Shown: positions 51,487-60,541, counted from the first letter of the stretch. The stretch: DNA of 64,000 nucleotides from Roseihalotalea indica (GCF_022458895.1 NZ_JAINFL010000001.1:806001-870000), one strand, 5' to 3'. Notes: generated by a model from the letters alone, not told the origin. Translations and numbers: made by a program.

Positions 51487-53884
51487 AGTGTAGATAGGCC
51501 AGGGTAACGCCCGATCCACCCCGTTCAATATGCTCTTCCTCAAAGTGAGATACTGAAGGGTGAGTTTTCAGATAATTGCGCACTACTTCCCGGAGCACAC
51601 CATTTCCTTTACCGTGTACAATCCGAAGCTCACTTGCGCCAAACATTGCTGCTTCATCTACCCACGTTTCCAGGCGGGGAATAACCTCTTCGGCCCGGTT
51701 TCCCCGGATATCCAGGTTACTGTTGAAGTTAGCCCGCTTTTCGTTGAGGTTGATATTAGAAGACCGCGACACTGAAGCTTCACTTCTGACCTTCTTCAGA
51801 GACTGTTTTGCCACTTTTTCCAGCCGGTTTAACTTCACGTTCGATTTGAGCGAGCCAATAAGAATCTCCGCTTGATTGTTACGTAGTGAGAGCACTTCAC
51901 CCAAGGCCCCGTTTTCCTTCACCCGCACCGCATCGCCTTCCCGAATGGCACCATCTTCTTTTACCACCCGGGGAGCTCGGCGAGGTTTAGGCTCAGCGGG
52001 CTTCACTTTCTTCTTCCAGTCTTCAAGTTCTTGCCGAACCTGGCGGGTAACTTCTTTCTCCGCCTTTTCTTCCTTAATAATCCGGATAGTGTTCTCTATC
52101 TTTTGGTTCGTATCCTGCAATAGCTGGCTGGCTTCCCGTTTGGCATCGGCTAAAATACGCTTGCGTTCGTTTTTCAGGTGCTCCCGTAGCTCTTCGTATT
52201 CTTTGGAGGTGCTGGTAATACGCTTTTCTTTGGCAGCCAGGTCCTGCGTAAGTTGCTGGAATTTATTTTTTTCATTCTCTAATTCGCTGAGCATCTTCTC
52301 ATACTGCACGTGCTCTACGCCTACCAGCTCTTTCGCATGATCTAGGATAGGATTTTGAAGGCCAATCTTACGAGCAATCTCCAGTGCGAATGAACTGCCC
52401 GGTTTTCCAATATCCAGTTGGTACAAAGGTTCTAACACGTCCGTATCAAAGCGCATGGCTCCGTTCACCACACCTTCGGCCCGGTTGGCAAACTCTTTTA
52501 GGTTTGAGTAATGCGTAGTGATGACTCCGAATACATTTTTCTGATTCAGATCATCCAGAATGGCCTCGGCAATTGCGCCACCAAACTGTGGTTCGGTGCC
52601 CGTACCAAATTCATCAATCAGCACCAGAGTTTTCTGGTCCGCAAACTTCACAAAATGGTTCATATTGGTGAGGTGCGAACTATACGTACTCAAGTCATTC
52701 TCCAACGACTGCTCGTCACCAATATCAATAAAGATGCTTTGGAAGATGCCAACAGTAGACTGCTCATTCATAGGCACCAGTAACCCACACTGGAGCATAT
52801 ACTGCACCAAGGCTACTGTTTTTAGGCAGATAGATTTTCCCCCGGCGTTGGGCCCCGAAATCACTAAAATTCGCTGATCGGGCTGTAGTTCAATGGTGAG
52901 TGGAACTACGGGTTTATTCTGGGCTTGGTGCGACAATTGCAGCAGCGGATGCCGGGCTCGTTCCCATTGGATTACTCTTTCCTTCTTCAATGTTGGGCAG
53001 GAAGCGTCTAACTGGACTGCCAGCCTGGCTTTAGCCCGAATGAAGTCCATCATCCCCAGAAACTGATAAGCGCGCCGTAATTCCTGCAAATGTGGCCGCA
53101 GCTGATCGGTTAAGCCAATCAAGATTTTAGTGATCTCCCGTCGCTCTCTATATTCTAAATCCCGAATTTCGTTGTTGACCTCCAACACCTCAGCCGGTTC
53201 CAGAAAAACCGTTTGTCCGGTTGCTGATTCATCGTGCACAAACCCCTTGATGCGTCGTTTGTACTCAGCCTGAATCGGGATGACCATGCGCCCTCCGCGA
53301 ATGGTAATGGTGGCATCATCAGCGGTATACCCTTGCTGACGGGCCTGGCGCAGAATCTGGTCCAGTACTTTGCGTAAGCGAGTTTGTTCGCTGAGAATGG
53401 AACGGCGAATATCCTGTAGCTCTCGACTGGCATTATTGCGCATATGCCCTTTCTCATCAATAACCTGCCGTATCTGGCTTAGCAGTTTAGGCGGCACCTC
53501 TACGTATTGGCTTAGCTGGTAGAGCGAAGGGTAAGCCTCCTGATGCTCATCATTTTTAAAGAAAGCCAGGCATCGCAAAATGGTGTCCAGCGATAATTGA
53601 ATCTGATGAAACTCTTCTTCGGATAGGAAGATGCCCGGTGTCTTTGCTTTGTTAAGCTGGGGGCGTACATCCAGGTAGTTCCCTGAAGGAAAAGCGGTGT
53701 CTTCCTGCAAAATCAACCGGAACTCTTCTGTCTGATTCAACAATTTGCCGATATGATTAAAGTCATCGGAAAACTGAATTTTGTCAACATAGTAAGTTCC
53801 TAGTGAGCTAGTGCAGGCTTCTTTTAGTAATTGGCGGATCTGATCAAAGCCAATTTTATCTTCTATAGTGTCAGGGTAAAGCAA
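51485..53884 (-). CDS. mutS2: Endonuclease MutS2
   Basis: 799 residues. MutS core/clamp region (residues about 1-320), the ATPase domain with P-loop VISGPNAGGKSICLKTVALVQY and TLVLIDEFGTGTEPQFGGAIAEAIL, then a long coiled coil (about 510-620) and a C-terminal Smr domain LDIRGNRAEEVIPRLETWVDEA and RIVHGKGNGVLREVV. MutS2 resolves recombination intermediates or stalled ribosomes and suppresses homologous recombination rather than repairing mismatches. It is transcribed alone; lgt lies upstream on the same strand, with a 90-bp gap. Confidence 0.95.
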   Translation of the reverse strand: MLYPDTIEDKIGFDQIRQLLKEACTSSLGTYYVDKIQFSDDFNHIGKLLNQTEEFRLILQEDTAFPSGNYLDVRPQLNKAKTPGIFLSEEEFHQIQLSLDTILRCLAFFKNDEHQEAYPSLYQLSQYVEVPPKLLSQIRQVIDEKGHMRNNASRELQDIRRSILSEQTRLRKVLDQILRQARQQGYTADDATITIRGGRMVIPIQAEYKRRIKGFVHDESATGQTVFLEPAEVLEVNNEIRDLEYRERREITKILIGLTDQLRPHLQELRRAYQFLGMMDFIRAKARLAVQLDASCPTLKKERVIQWERARHPLLQLSHQAQNKPVVPLTIELQPDQRILVISGPNAGGKSICLKTVALVQYMLQCGLLVPMNEQSTVGIFQSIFIDIGDEQSLENDLSTYSSHLTNMNHFVKFADQKTLVLIDEFGTGTEPQFGGAIAEAILDDLNQKNVFGVITTHYSNLKEFANRAEGVVNGAMRFDTDVLEPLYQLDIGKPGSSFALEIARKIGLQNPILDHAKELVGVEHVQYEKMLSELENEKNKFQQLTQDLAAKEKRITSTSKEYEELREHLKNERKRILADAKREASQLLQDTNQKIENTIRIIKEEKAEKEVTRQVRQELEDWKKKVKPAEPKPRRAPRVVKEDGAIREGDAVRVKENGALGEVLSLRNNQAEILIGSLKSNVKLNRLEKVAKQSLKKVRSEASVSRSSNINLNEKRANFNSNLDIRGNRAEEVIPRLETWVDEAAMFGASELRIVHGKGNGVLREVVRNYLKTHPSVSHFEEEHIERGGSGVTLAYLH

Positions 53885-53973
53885 TAATTAAGTCCTCGTT
53901 AGGTGATAAAGTATCTTTGAAAAACGTAGGAGCTAGGCAAAAGTTCCTGGAAAGTTCATCTGAAAAAATAAAG

Positions 53974-54798
53974 TCAGGAGATGGTGAATGGATGCCTGCG
54001 ACAGTAAAAGTACAAAATGATTCCGAGACCAATAAAAGGCAGGCTCAGGAGCTGACCCATGTTTAGAGCAAGCTGATTTTCAAAAGCAACCTGATTGATC
54101 TTGAAAAATTCTATGATAAAGCGAGCCAAGAATAAAAAGATCAGCAATAGGCTAAAGAGCATTCCGGGAGGTCTAATCCCCGGCCGGAATTTCCAGATGA
54201 GCAAACCTAAAAAAATTATCAGGTAACTGATAGATTCGTACAGTTGAGCCGGATGACGGGGCAGAAGATCAACGTGCGCAAAAACAAACGCCCAGGGCAC
54301 GGTAGTCGGGTGGCCGATCATCTCTGAGTTAAACAGGTTTCCCAGGCGGATAAAAGCTCCGGCTAGCGGAGTAACCAATGCCAGTTGATCCAGCACAAAC
54401 CAGATAGAAATGTTAGGGTACTTCCGGTGAAAAAGCCATAAGCTCAGAAATATACCGATGGCTCCCCCGTGGCTGGCCAACCCCTGATACCCGGTAAACC
54501 GAAACACCGGAGTAAAGCTGAATGGTAATATTACTTCGTGTGGACGTTGCCAGAGAGCGTCTGGCTCATAAAATAGAAAGTGGCCTAGCCGCATCCCCAG
54601 TATTATTCCTAGTAATACATACAGCGTTAGTGTCTCAACAGAATTATCAGGCAGACTGGCCCTTTTAAACTGCTGGCGCACTATCCAATAACTGATAATG
54701 ATTCCGGTAGTAAACAAGAGCCCGTACCAACGCAAGGGAATGGTGCCTAATTCAAAAATAGTGGGGGAAATATCCCAGTAGATAAAGTTGTATAACAT
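53974..54798 (-). CDS. lgt: Prolipoprotein diacylglyceryl transferase Lgt
   Basis: 274 residues with seven transmembrane segments. The Lgt fingerprints are visible: YQGLASHGGAIGIFLSLW (catalytic-region His/Gly), RLGNLFNSEMIGHPTTVPW (conserved Arg and Asn) and RHPAQLYESISYLIIFL. It attaches diacylglycerol to the lipobox cysteine of lipoproteins in the inner membrane. The gene appears solitary; upstream is a palindromic repeat and an ECF sigma gene unit on the same strand. Confidence 0.96.
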   Translation of the reverse strand: MLYNFIYWDISPTIFELGTIPLRWYGLLFTTGIIISYWIVRQQFKRASLPDNSVETLTLYVLLGIILGMRLGHFLFYEPDALWQRPHEVILPFSFTPVFRFTGYQGLASHGGAIGIFLSLWLFHRKYPNISIWFVLDQLALVTPLAGAFIRLGNLFNSEMIGHPTTVPWAFVFAHVDLLPRHPAQLYESISYLIIFLGLLIWKFRPGIRPPGMLFSLLLIFLFLARFIIEFFKINQVAFENQLALNMGQLLSLPFIGLGIILYFYCRRHPFTIS

Positions 54799-54854
54799 CA
54801 GAGTGTTTTGTCAAGCACAAATTGACGGACTACGAGAGAAACTGGTTACCAGAG

Positions 54855-54935
54855 GCGGTCAGCGCGAGGCTATACAGAGGGGCCTGCCACCCGCTTCCTG
54901 GTATGTCATATGAAAAGAAATCAGAATAATGCCTA
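54855..54935. repeat. Palindromic repeat element, copy B
   Basis: Resembles copy A near 27.8 kb: AGGCT(A/G)TACAGA, then CCTGCCA(C/T)CCGCTTCCT, then a shared AAATCAGAATAATG tail. It is a degraded form: the inverted-repeat arms are only partly complementary. It lies directly downstream (minus strand) of the small coupled partner of the ECF sigma gene and upstream of lgt. Confidence 0.65.
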
Positions 54936-54938
54936 TCA

Positions 54939-55133
54939 TTAACACCCTCCGCAGGAGACAATAATCAATGCGCACATAGCGGCATTCTTCAGCAAGAAGA
55001 AAGGGCGGAAGAATGCTACGGGAGGGTTTTCCGAAGGCAGTAGTGCATCAAGTTCGCTTATTGTTCGCTCTTCCGTGGCGGCAATAGAAGAAGAATAGCG
55101 ATTCCAGCCCGGTTTTAATTCTTCAAGGTTCAT
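54939..55133 (-). CDS. Short membrane protein coupled to the ECF sigma factor (possibly truncated anti-sigma partner)
   Basis: 64 residues. It overlaps the sigma gene stop by 4 bp (ATGA type), so it is translationally coupled. MNLEELKPGWNRYSSSIAATEERTISEL resembles the N-terminus of membrane proteins that often follow ECF sigma genes in Bacteroidota. The last third (FFLLKNAAMCALIIVSCGGC) holds one short hydrophobic segment. The usual partner is much longer, so this looks truncated, possibly by the repeat element that directly follows its stop. Role as anti-sigma factor is inferred. Confidence 0.6.
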   Translation of the reverse strand: MNLEELKPGWNRYSSSIAATEERTISELDALLPSENPPVAFFRPFFLLKNAAMCALIIVSCGGC

Positions 55134-55642
55134 ATCATTTCAGATTGAAAGCGTGATCGTAATTTTTGTCGGATTCGATTCAGGCGTGTGCTGACATTGG
55201 TCAGTGTCATTTCCTGAATCTGAGAGATTTCCTGATAACTGTACCCTTCCAGGTAAAGGATGAGCAACGCCCGCTCTGAGGGATTTAACTGACTTAATGC
55301 GGCTCGAATCAGTTCAGTATCTTTTGCATTATCGTCGGCCAGTTGCTCCGGTAAAGTGGCAAAGGTTAGTCGGCGTTGCTTGAGCAGGTTAAAGATAGTA
55401 CGCAGGGCCACCCGGTACATCCAGGTGCTGATGGACGAGTCGCCGCGGAAAGAAGGATACGATTTCCATAGTTGAAGGACAATTTCCTGAAAGGCATCTT
55501 CCCGATCTTCGTTATTAGCAAAATAACTACGACAAAGACTATGAATGAGCCTTTGGTGCTGATGTAGGTGTCCGACAAACTGTTGACGACGGGTCATATG
55601 GGTTCGGTAGAATCCTGTTTGCTGGGTTAGTAGCGATTTCAA
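55130..55642 (-). CDS. ECF-type RNA polymerase sigma factor
   Basis: 170 residues. Region 2 spans HQRLIHSLCRSYFANNEDREDAFQEIVLQLWKSYPSFRG and STWMYRVALRTIFNLLKQ; region 4 is LSQLNPSERALLILYLEGYSYQEISQIQEMTLTNVSTRLNRIRQKLR. An internal Met16 (55597) is another possible start. It drives a subset of promoters under envelope or stress signals. It is coupled to a very small downstream gene. No regulon genes can be identified from the sequence. Confidence 0.93.
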   Translation of the reverse strand: MKSLLTQQTGFYRTHMTRRQQFVGHLHQHQRLIHSLCRSYFANNEDREDAFQEIVLQLWKSYPSFRGDSSISTWMYRVALRTIFNLLKQRRLTFATLPEQLADDNAKDTELIRAALSQLNPSERALLILYLEGYSYQEISQIQEMTLTNVSTRLNRIRQKLRSRFQSEMI

Positions 55643-56038
55643 GGGAGTTTGTCACAATTCAATAAAAAAATAAAAAAGTTTGTGCGGATTATCTGCCTAT
55701 ACTCACCCAAAACGACTTATCAATCAGTTTTTCTTCTGAACAGCCATTGGGATCTTACCCAAATGGTGAGTAAAAAGTCGTTGCATTTTCCTTTTCCAGC
55801 TTTTGAAACTGGCGGTGCCTCCCTCGAGTGATAGCTGTAGCCAGAAACCGTTAAGAACAAGTTAATACTTTTATCTCTGCTGGCGATTTAGCGTTATACT
55901 TATTAAATATTCTATGGTTCCCCAGATAGGGTAGTAACACTAATCAGGAAGCAGTAAATAATTATACTATTCTAAGGATTATTCTAGCCACTGAAATGAA
56001 ACACCACTTACTCAACAGTAGTCATTAGACTGATCGCA
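55643..56038. other. 396-bp non-coding stretch between the ECF sigma and AraC genes
   Basis: It contains a small hairpin (CCATTGGG-ATCTTA-CCCAAATGG, 55744-55766) and AT-rich sequence. No gene with coding character was recognised. It must include the divergent promoters of the sigma gene and the AraC regulator; none could be assigned with confidence. Confidence 0.5.
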
Positions 56039-56881
56039 ATGATTACCTTAACCCATATATCTCCCGGTTTGTCGTTAGCATCCTTTGTGCAGTTTTACCA
56101 ACTGCTGGAGTTTGATACCGACGGCCAGGAATTAGCCAAACCCTGGCATGGCTCGGTAGATCAGCACATCGTTTTTTTTCTGAAAGACAAGCCTCTGTAT
56201 TTAAGAGATGAGAAAAGAGGATACCTTGTGGAAGGCACCCATAATATTGCTGTTTTAGGATTGGCAACCCACTTTAATGGCCTTATGAAGTTCAAGGGGC
56301 AATACAAATGTTTTTTAATACTATTTGCCCCTACCGGTCTTGCCAGATTATTCGGCCTGCCTTTGCACGAAATTACCAATAAGATTTATGCGGCCGATGA
56401 ATTGTTCGGTAATCCTGCCAAAGAACTCCTCGATCAACTACAAAATGCTTCCACTTTAGAGGATATGGCCTCTTCTGCCGACAGGTTTCTGACCAATATT
56501 CTAAACAAGAAAAAATCCATCCACCTCCTGGATGGAATTACAAAAATATCCAATGAACTGTCAACCATAAAGGGAATACTACATTCGGTGGATTATGCCG
56601 ACCGAGCCAACATGAGCCTGCGGAATTTCGAGCGGAAGTTTCATGAACAGGTAGGCATTTCAGCCAAAATGTATGCTCGCTTGCTCCGATTTAATGAAAC
56701 CATCAAACTTAAAACGCAACAACCCGAAAGAAACTGGATTTCCATTGCTTACGAGTGTGGTTATTATGATTATCAGCATCTGGTGAAAGAGTTTAAAGAG
56801 TTTACCGATGCCAGTCCTACTCACTTTTTTAGTCAGATGCCGCCACCCGAGGTGCACTCCATCTTTGTCAGAAGGGTATAA
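56039..56881 (+). CDS. AraC-family transcriptional regulator
   Basis: 280 residues. The N-terminal domain (about 1-150; SVDQHIVFFLKDKPLYLRD, YKCFLILFAPTGLARLFGLP) is of the DUF6597-type sensor seen in many Bacteroidota AraC proteins. The C-terminal AraC DNA-binding domain (about 185-270) has NMSLRNFERKFHEQVGISAKMYARLLRF and SIAYECGYYDYQHLVKEFKEFTDASPTHF. The ligand is unknown. It is upstream of the LGFP-repeat gene, which may be one target. Confidence 0.9.
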   Translation: MITLTHISPGLSLASFVQFYQLLEFDTDGQELAKPWHGSVDQHIVFFLKDKPLYLRDEKRGYLVEGTHNIAVLGLATHFNGLMKFKGQYKCFLILFAPTGLARLFGLPLHEITNKIYAADELFGNPAKELLDQLQNASTLEDMASSADRFLTNILNKKKSIHLLDGITKISNELSTIKGILHSVDYADRANMSLRNFERKFHEQVGISAKMYARLLRFNETIKLKTQQPERNWISIAYECGYYDYQHLVKEFKEFTDASPTHFFSQMPPPEVHSIFVRRV

Positions 56882-57111
56882 AAAGTTGTCGTTTTTTTAC
56901 CAGTATATAGCCGAAAGGATGCTATACATTTACAGTAGTAGATCGATCTATTAGGACCCATTAAATACCTGACGTTCAACAAGTAAAACTGTTAAATTGA
57001 AGTTTGGTGTTTGAATTATCAAGGAGTTTCCTGAAAGTCCCAAAGGGTAGGGCGCAATGCTGACTGCGTGAATGTGATCAGGTAGAAGAAATAATTTATA
57101 AAATAATTGAA

Positions 57112-58170
57112 ATGAAAAATGTAATGAGTATATCGGATGTAGCTGCGGTAGCAGCCGTCAAAGATGGAATATCCAATCCTTTGATCATCATGGTGTCTAT
57201 TTTTGCGGATGCCGAACAACAAATCCAGGCAAAGTGGAAATCATTGGGTGGTAGTCCGGGACTGCCAGTCGTCCCCGGGCGCGAAGGGCTTGTCGGAGCC
57301 GGAGACGGTTTTTACCGCGAGTACGGTAATGGTAGAATTTATTGGAGTCCGTCTACCAATGCTCATGAAGTGCACGGGGCCATTCTTGACAAGTGGCTTT
57401 CTCTGGGAGCCGAGCACAGTTTCCTCGGCTACCCGGTGGGAGACGAAACCGGAACGCCCGATGGGGTTGGCCGATTTAATCGATTCCAGCATGGAATGAT
57501 TTACTGGACTCCTTCGATCGGGGCGCACGAGATTCATGGAGCCATTCTCGATAAATGGTCTTCAATCGGCTTTGAGAACAGTTTTCTAGGCTATCCGGTA
57601 TCGGACGAACTTGATCTCGGGTTTGCCAACGGCAGGTTCAGTAACTTCGAGAGGGGGCAGATCGCGTGGACTCCTATAGCAGGAGCCGCAGTGTCGTCAT
57701 CTTCATTTGTTGCAGATGGGGCGGGTGGTATCCGACCCCAGGGTGTCGACCCTAATGGCAAGCCGGAAATTCGCCGCCGCGTAGTAGCCTCGGCACATAT
57801 GGCTATTACAGATGATGAAACTTTTGGTAGTAATGAACACGGCACGGCTGATGGAAGAACGGAAGGTTTTGTCACTAACACCACCACTCCTAGTACTTTT
57901 TTGAACCTGATCGGTAAAGCCGGAGGAGAAGTTCGGGTCGAATTAAATCTAAACGTTTCTGCCACCACCGAAGGCGATGTGCAAATTTCGGGGAACGTCC
58001 AATTGTTTGAAGGTACCAGTACTGAATCGGACGACTTAGACGGCACAACCGGAATTAACTTCACTGTTCCTCGTGATGGAATCATTACGCAAAGAATCAA
58101 TGTCAGAAATACAGATGAAGGCGGTGATTTCTCCGATATTGATCTTACCATCAGTAATTTCGCCGCCTGA
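57112..58170 (+). CDS. LGFP-repeat protein with unassigned C-terminal beta domain
   Basis: 352 residues. Residues about 35-205 hold three LGFP repeats of about 53-55 residues, each including FLGYPV(G/S)DE, (R/N)F.(R/H)G.(I/M)YWTP and AHE(V/I)HGAILDKW. These repeats are known from secreted proteins of actinobacteria, where they may anchor to or modify the cell wall. Residues about 210-352 are beta-strand-rich (VRVELNLNVSATTEGDVQIS, INFTVPRDGIITQRINVR) and I do not recognise them. No typical signal peptide is visible: the N-terminus is a 30-residue mixed stretch. Terminated by a nearby inverted repeat. Confidence 0.8.
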   Translation: MKNVMSISDVAAVAAVKDGISNPLIIMVSIFADAEQQIQAKWKSLGGSPGLPVVPGREGLVGAGDGFYREYGNGRIYWSPSTNAHEVHGAILDKWLSLGAEHSFLGYPVGDETGTPDGVGRFNRFQHGMIYWTPSIGAHEIHGAILDKWSSIGFENSFLGYPVSDELDLGFANGRFSNFERGQIAWTPIAGAAVSSSSFVADGAGGIRPQGVDPNGKPEIRRRVVASAHMAITDDETFGSNEHGTADGRTEGFVTNTTTPSTFLNLIGKAGGEVRVELNLNVSATTEGDVQISGNVQLFEGTSTESDDLDGTTGINFTVPRDGIITQRINVRNTDEGGDFSDIDLTISNFAA

Positions 58171-58178
58171 CCCATGAA

Positions 58179-58250
58179 GAAGCACCCTCGAATTATTCCG
58201 GTCTGTCGTTGATGATCAGTTGAACAGCATTAAAAAGTAGAGGGTGCTTC
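58179..58250 (+). terminator. Probable terminator after the LGFP-repeat gene
   Basis: Perfect 11-bp arms GAAGCACCCTC (58179-58189) and GAGGGTGCTTC (58240-58250) with a 50-base loop, starting 8 bp after the stop. The long loop and lack of a U-run weaken the call. Confidence 0.5.
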
Positions 58251-58339
58251 AAACGCGATGGTCTTAGTGGCTGTCGTTTGTCCTTAAATCAGCAGCCAGT
58301 ATGTTTCTCAAAAAGAACTATTAGTCATACCAATAGACT

Positions 58340-58454
58340 TTATTACGGTTGATTTTGCAATCAAATTTCTATCTCGCTCAGAGTCACCGGGCGCCGGCCG
58401 CTCGAAGAGGACTCTGAGTAGGGCGAACATCACATACAAAATCAACCGTAATAA
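58340..58454. repeat. 115-bp nested palindrome
   Basis: An outer perfect 18-bp inverted repeat, TTATTACGGTTGATTTTG (58340-58357) and its complement (58437-58454), encloses an inner 9-bp pair CTCAGAGTC (58377-58385) / GACTCTGAG (58410-58418) around a GC-rich centre (CCGGGCGCCGGCCG). It ends 22 bp upstream of the next gene. It could be a structured leader RNA or a small mobile (MITE-like) element; neither is proven. Confidence 0.7.
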
Positions 58455-58476
58455 TCTTTAATAAACACACACAACC

Positions 58477-59157
58477 ATGGAAACAGAATATGCAACTTTG
58501 CCAAAAGAACAAGCCAATGGCGAAACCATTCATCTTTCGCGTGAAAAATTAGTCTCATTGGTCAGTCAGGCATTTGGTAGATCATTTGAGAATCCAAATC
58601 CGGATGAACCCTCAAAACCAGGACCCTGGGATCCGATTATTCGGAAAGTAGCCCGGCAGGTGTTTGGGCCGAGTCCTGAACCGTGGCGGTCTGAGTTTAA
58701 TGTGGACCGTCTGATTTTAGGTATTATCGCCGCCCGGCATCCTGCAATTTATGATGTAATTGGTGGGGAGCGGTTTGATTGGGCTGCCCTCAATCCGCAA
58801 CCGCTTCCTCCTCAGGCTGCTTTTGTGGTTGCATTTACAGAAGAAGTGATTGACCGTCTTCTGCTGATGCAGGACCTGGCCGATGCCATAAACCAAACAG
58901 GCGAACAACAGGGGATTATTATTGTCAGCGGTAGGCTTTCGCTTTTGGTGGATGAATTATGCGGCAATAACTTCAAAATCAAAATACCGATTCCGCATCC
59001 AAAACGCGAAACCGATGACCGTCTTTCGGGCTTGGAACTCATGATGGCGGGCCTGGTTTGCGAACAAGCCTCGGTTACCATCGCCAACGAGCGTTTGCAG
59101 CAGGAGCTCAGAAATGCCGCAGGAAAGTTGATCGAAACGGGTATTGACCGAATTTGA
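58477..59157 (+). CDS. Hypothetical protein (LNPQPLPPQ motif)
   Basis: 226 residues, not recognised as a characterised family. Cytoplasmic, no signal peptide. Visible blocks: WDPIIRKVARQVFGPSPEPW, FNVDRLILGIIAARHPAIYD, FDWAALNPQPLPPQAAFVVAF, VTIANERLQQELRNAAGK. The motif ALNPQPLPPQ is shared with various uncharacterised proteins of this kind. A decayed duplicate of its 3' part lies at 60542-60705. It follows the nested palindrome. Confidence 0.65.
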   Translation: METEYATLPKEQANGETIHLSREKLVSLVSQAFGRSFENPNPDEPSKPGPWDPIIRKVARQVFGPSPEPWRSEFNVDRLILGIIAARHPAIYDVIGGERFDWAALNPQPLPPQAAFVVAFTEEVIDRLLLMQDLADAINQTGEQQGIIIVSGRLSLLVDELCGNNFKIKIPIPHPKRETDDRLSGLELMMAGLVCEQASVTIANERLQQELRNAAGKLIETGIDRI

Positions 59158-59307
59158 ATGACAAATCTATGGACGGTGAGCGAAGGGAATTTGTGCCAAA
59201 GCATTTTATCTCTCTATAGCTCGCCCCATGGGTAATGCATTTCGAGTGTTTTTGTGTTGGCCTTGAAAAAAAATAAGAAACACCTAGTACCTGCTAAGAC
59301 GTCTATT

Positions 59308-59760
59308 ATGACAACATTAATCATTCGGTTTCTAGACATTATGATGGCCGGACTTATTGCAGGAGTTCTTTTTGGAATATGGGTTGGCTATAATCCTCAG
59401 AACATATCGGTTCAAACCTATATTGAGCAACAGCAAAGTGTCATCAAAGCTTTAAATATACTGATGCCTCTTCTTGGGCTGATGACCATTATTTTGACCG
59501 TGTTATCTGCATTTATGCAAAGGCAAAATACTACTGTTTTCTCTATTCTTTTACTAGCCGCCTTTTTCTTAGTGATCAGCGGACTGGTAACCCGTTTTGG
59601 CAATCAACCTATAAATAGCATGATAATGACCTGGGACAAAGCAGATGCTCCCGCCAACTGGGCTGCCCTGAGGGACAAGTGGTGGTCTTTGCATATCGCT
59701 CGGGCAGCCAGTGCCATTGCCGCTTTTTGTCTTATCATATGGACCAATCTGCAAAAATAG
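59308..59760 (+). CDS. DUF1772 (anthrone oxygenase-like) membrane protein
   Basis: 150 residues from the ATG at 59308; the frame extends upstream to 59254 but the added part is charged and not family-like. Four hydrophobic segments, with the family's NPQNISVQTYIEQQQ loop, VTRFGNQPINSMIMTW and NWAALRDKWWSLHIARAASAI. Members of DUF1772 have been tied to anthrone oxygenation in secondary metabolism; for bacterial stand-alone forms the function is unknown. Downstream, 159 bp later, lies an exported cupin gene. Confidence 0.8.
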   Translation: MTTLIIRFLDIMMAGLIAGVLFGIWVGYNPQNISVQTYIEQQQSVIKALNILMPLLGLMTIILTVLSAFMQRQNTTVFSILLLAAFFLVISGLVTRFGNQPINSMIMTWDKADAPANWAALRDKWWSLHIARAASAIAAFCLIIWTNLQK

Positions 59761-59919
59761 CGAGCACTACCGGCTAACTGATATGGGCAAATGCGGGGAG
59801 CTAATGAACAAGGGGTGAACTACTATTATTGATCGGATACTAAATTTAAGCTGACCAAATGCCTCACCTTTGGCAATGCCTGGGTCGTTCCCTGAACTTT
59901 ATAAGCAACCATTAAAAAC

Positions 59920-60486
59920 GTGAAAAGAAATACATTCATTGCCACAATCTTAACGTTAGCAACGACGCCATTCGTGTCTTTTTCCCGAGCGCAAAAAACT
60001 TTTCGGAGAAAAGATAAAGGATTCAAAATTAAGGCGGGGGAAGGTAGAATACACGGACATATCAAGCTAAAGGGGGTTAATGCTAATATTTTAGATGTAA
60101 AGATATCCGGAAGCGACACCGACGGGGAATTAGCGATCTTTGAACAGACTTCACTTTCTCCGGGAAAAGGAACGCCTTTGCATGTGCATCCTGCTCAGGA
60201 TGAAATTTTTTACGTATTGGAAGGGGCTTATTATTTTCAAGTGGGTGATGAGAAATATGACTTAACGGTGGGGGACAGCATTTTTTTGCCCCGGGCCGTT
60301 CCTCATGCCTGGACGCAAGTGTCTGAAAAAGGGAAAATGACCGTGATTTTACAGCCAGCCGGAAAACTGGAAAACTTCTTTGTAACGATGGCTGCCTTAG
60401 ACCATGAACCATCCCCAGATGAGATTAAAAAAATATTTGCTGACAATGACATGCAGGTAGTGGGGCCTCCCTTAAAAAAGGGGTAG
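59920..60486 (+). CDS. Exported cupin-domain protein
   Basis: 188 residues; the start is GTG at 59920, beginning KRNTFIATILTLATTPFVSFSRAQ, which looks like a signal peptide (TAT-like basic leader without a clear RR, Sec more likely). The cupin has the metal-site pattern GTPLHVHPAQDEIFYVLEG and SIFLPRAVPHAWTQV. A secreted quercetin-dioxygenase-like enzyme or binding protein is possible; the substrate is unknown. It belongs to the same accessory stretch as the DUF1772 and LGFP genes. Confidence 0.85.
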   Translation: MKRNTFIATILTLATTPFVSFSRAQKTFRRKDKGFKIKAGEGRIHGHIKLKGVNANILDVKISGSDTDGELAIFEQTSLSPGKGTPLHVHPAQDEIFYVLEGAYYFQVGDEKYDLTVGDSIFLPRAVPHAWTQVSEKGKMTVILQPAGKLENFFVTMAALDHEPSPDEIKKIFADNDMQVVGPPLKKG

Positions 60487-60541
60487 GGTGACTTTTACTA
60501 TGAACGTTTTGGCTAAAAACAGACGAATGCCGAAACCATGA

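Noticed and set aside
55649..55831. 60-residue ORF in the gap upstream of the AraC gene
   Set aside because: No domain, no signal peptide, no recognisable ribosome-binding site, and low-complexity composition.
57241..57537. Minus-strand ORFs over the LGFP gene
   Set aside because: They mirror the LGFP repeat DNA and are shadows; the plus strand has a clear repeated protein domain.
58340..58454. Integron attC site
   Set aside because: The palindrome contains GTTGATT/AATCAAC words, but in the reverse order from the attC core (RYYYAAC...GTTRRRY), and no integrase is present.
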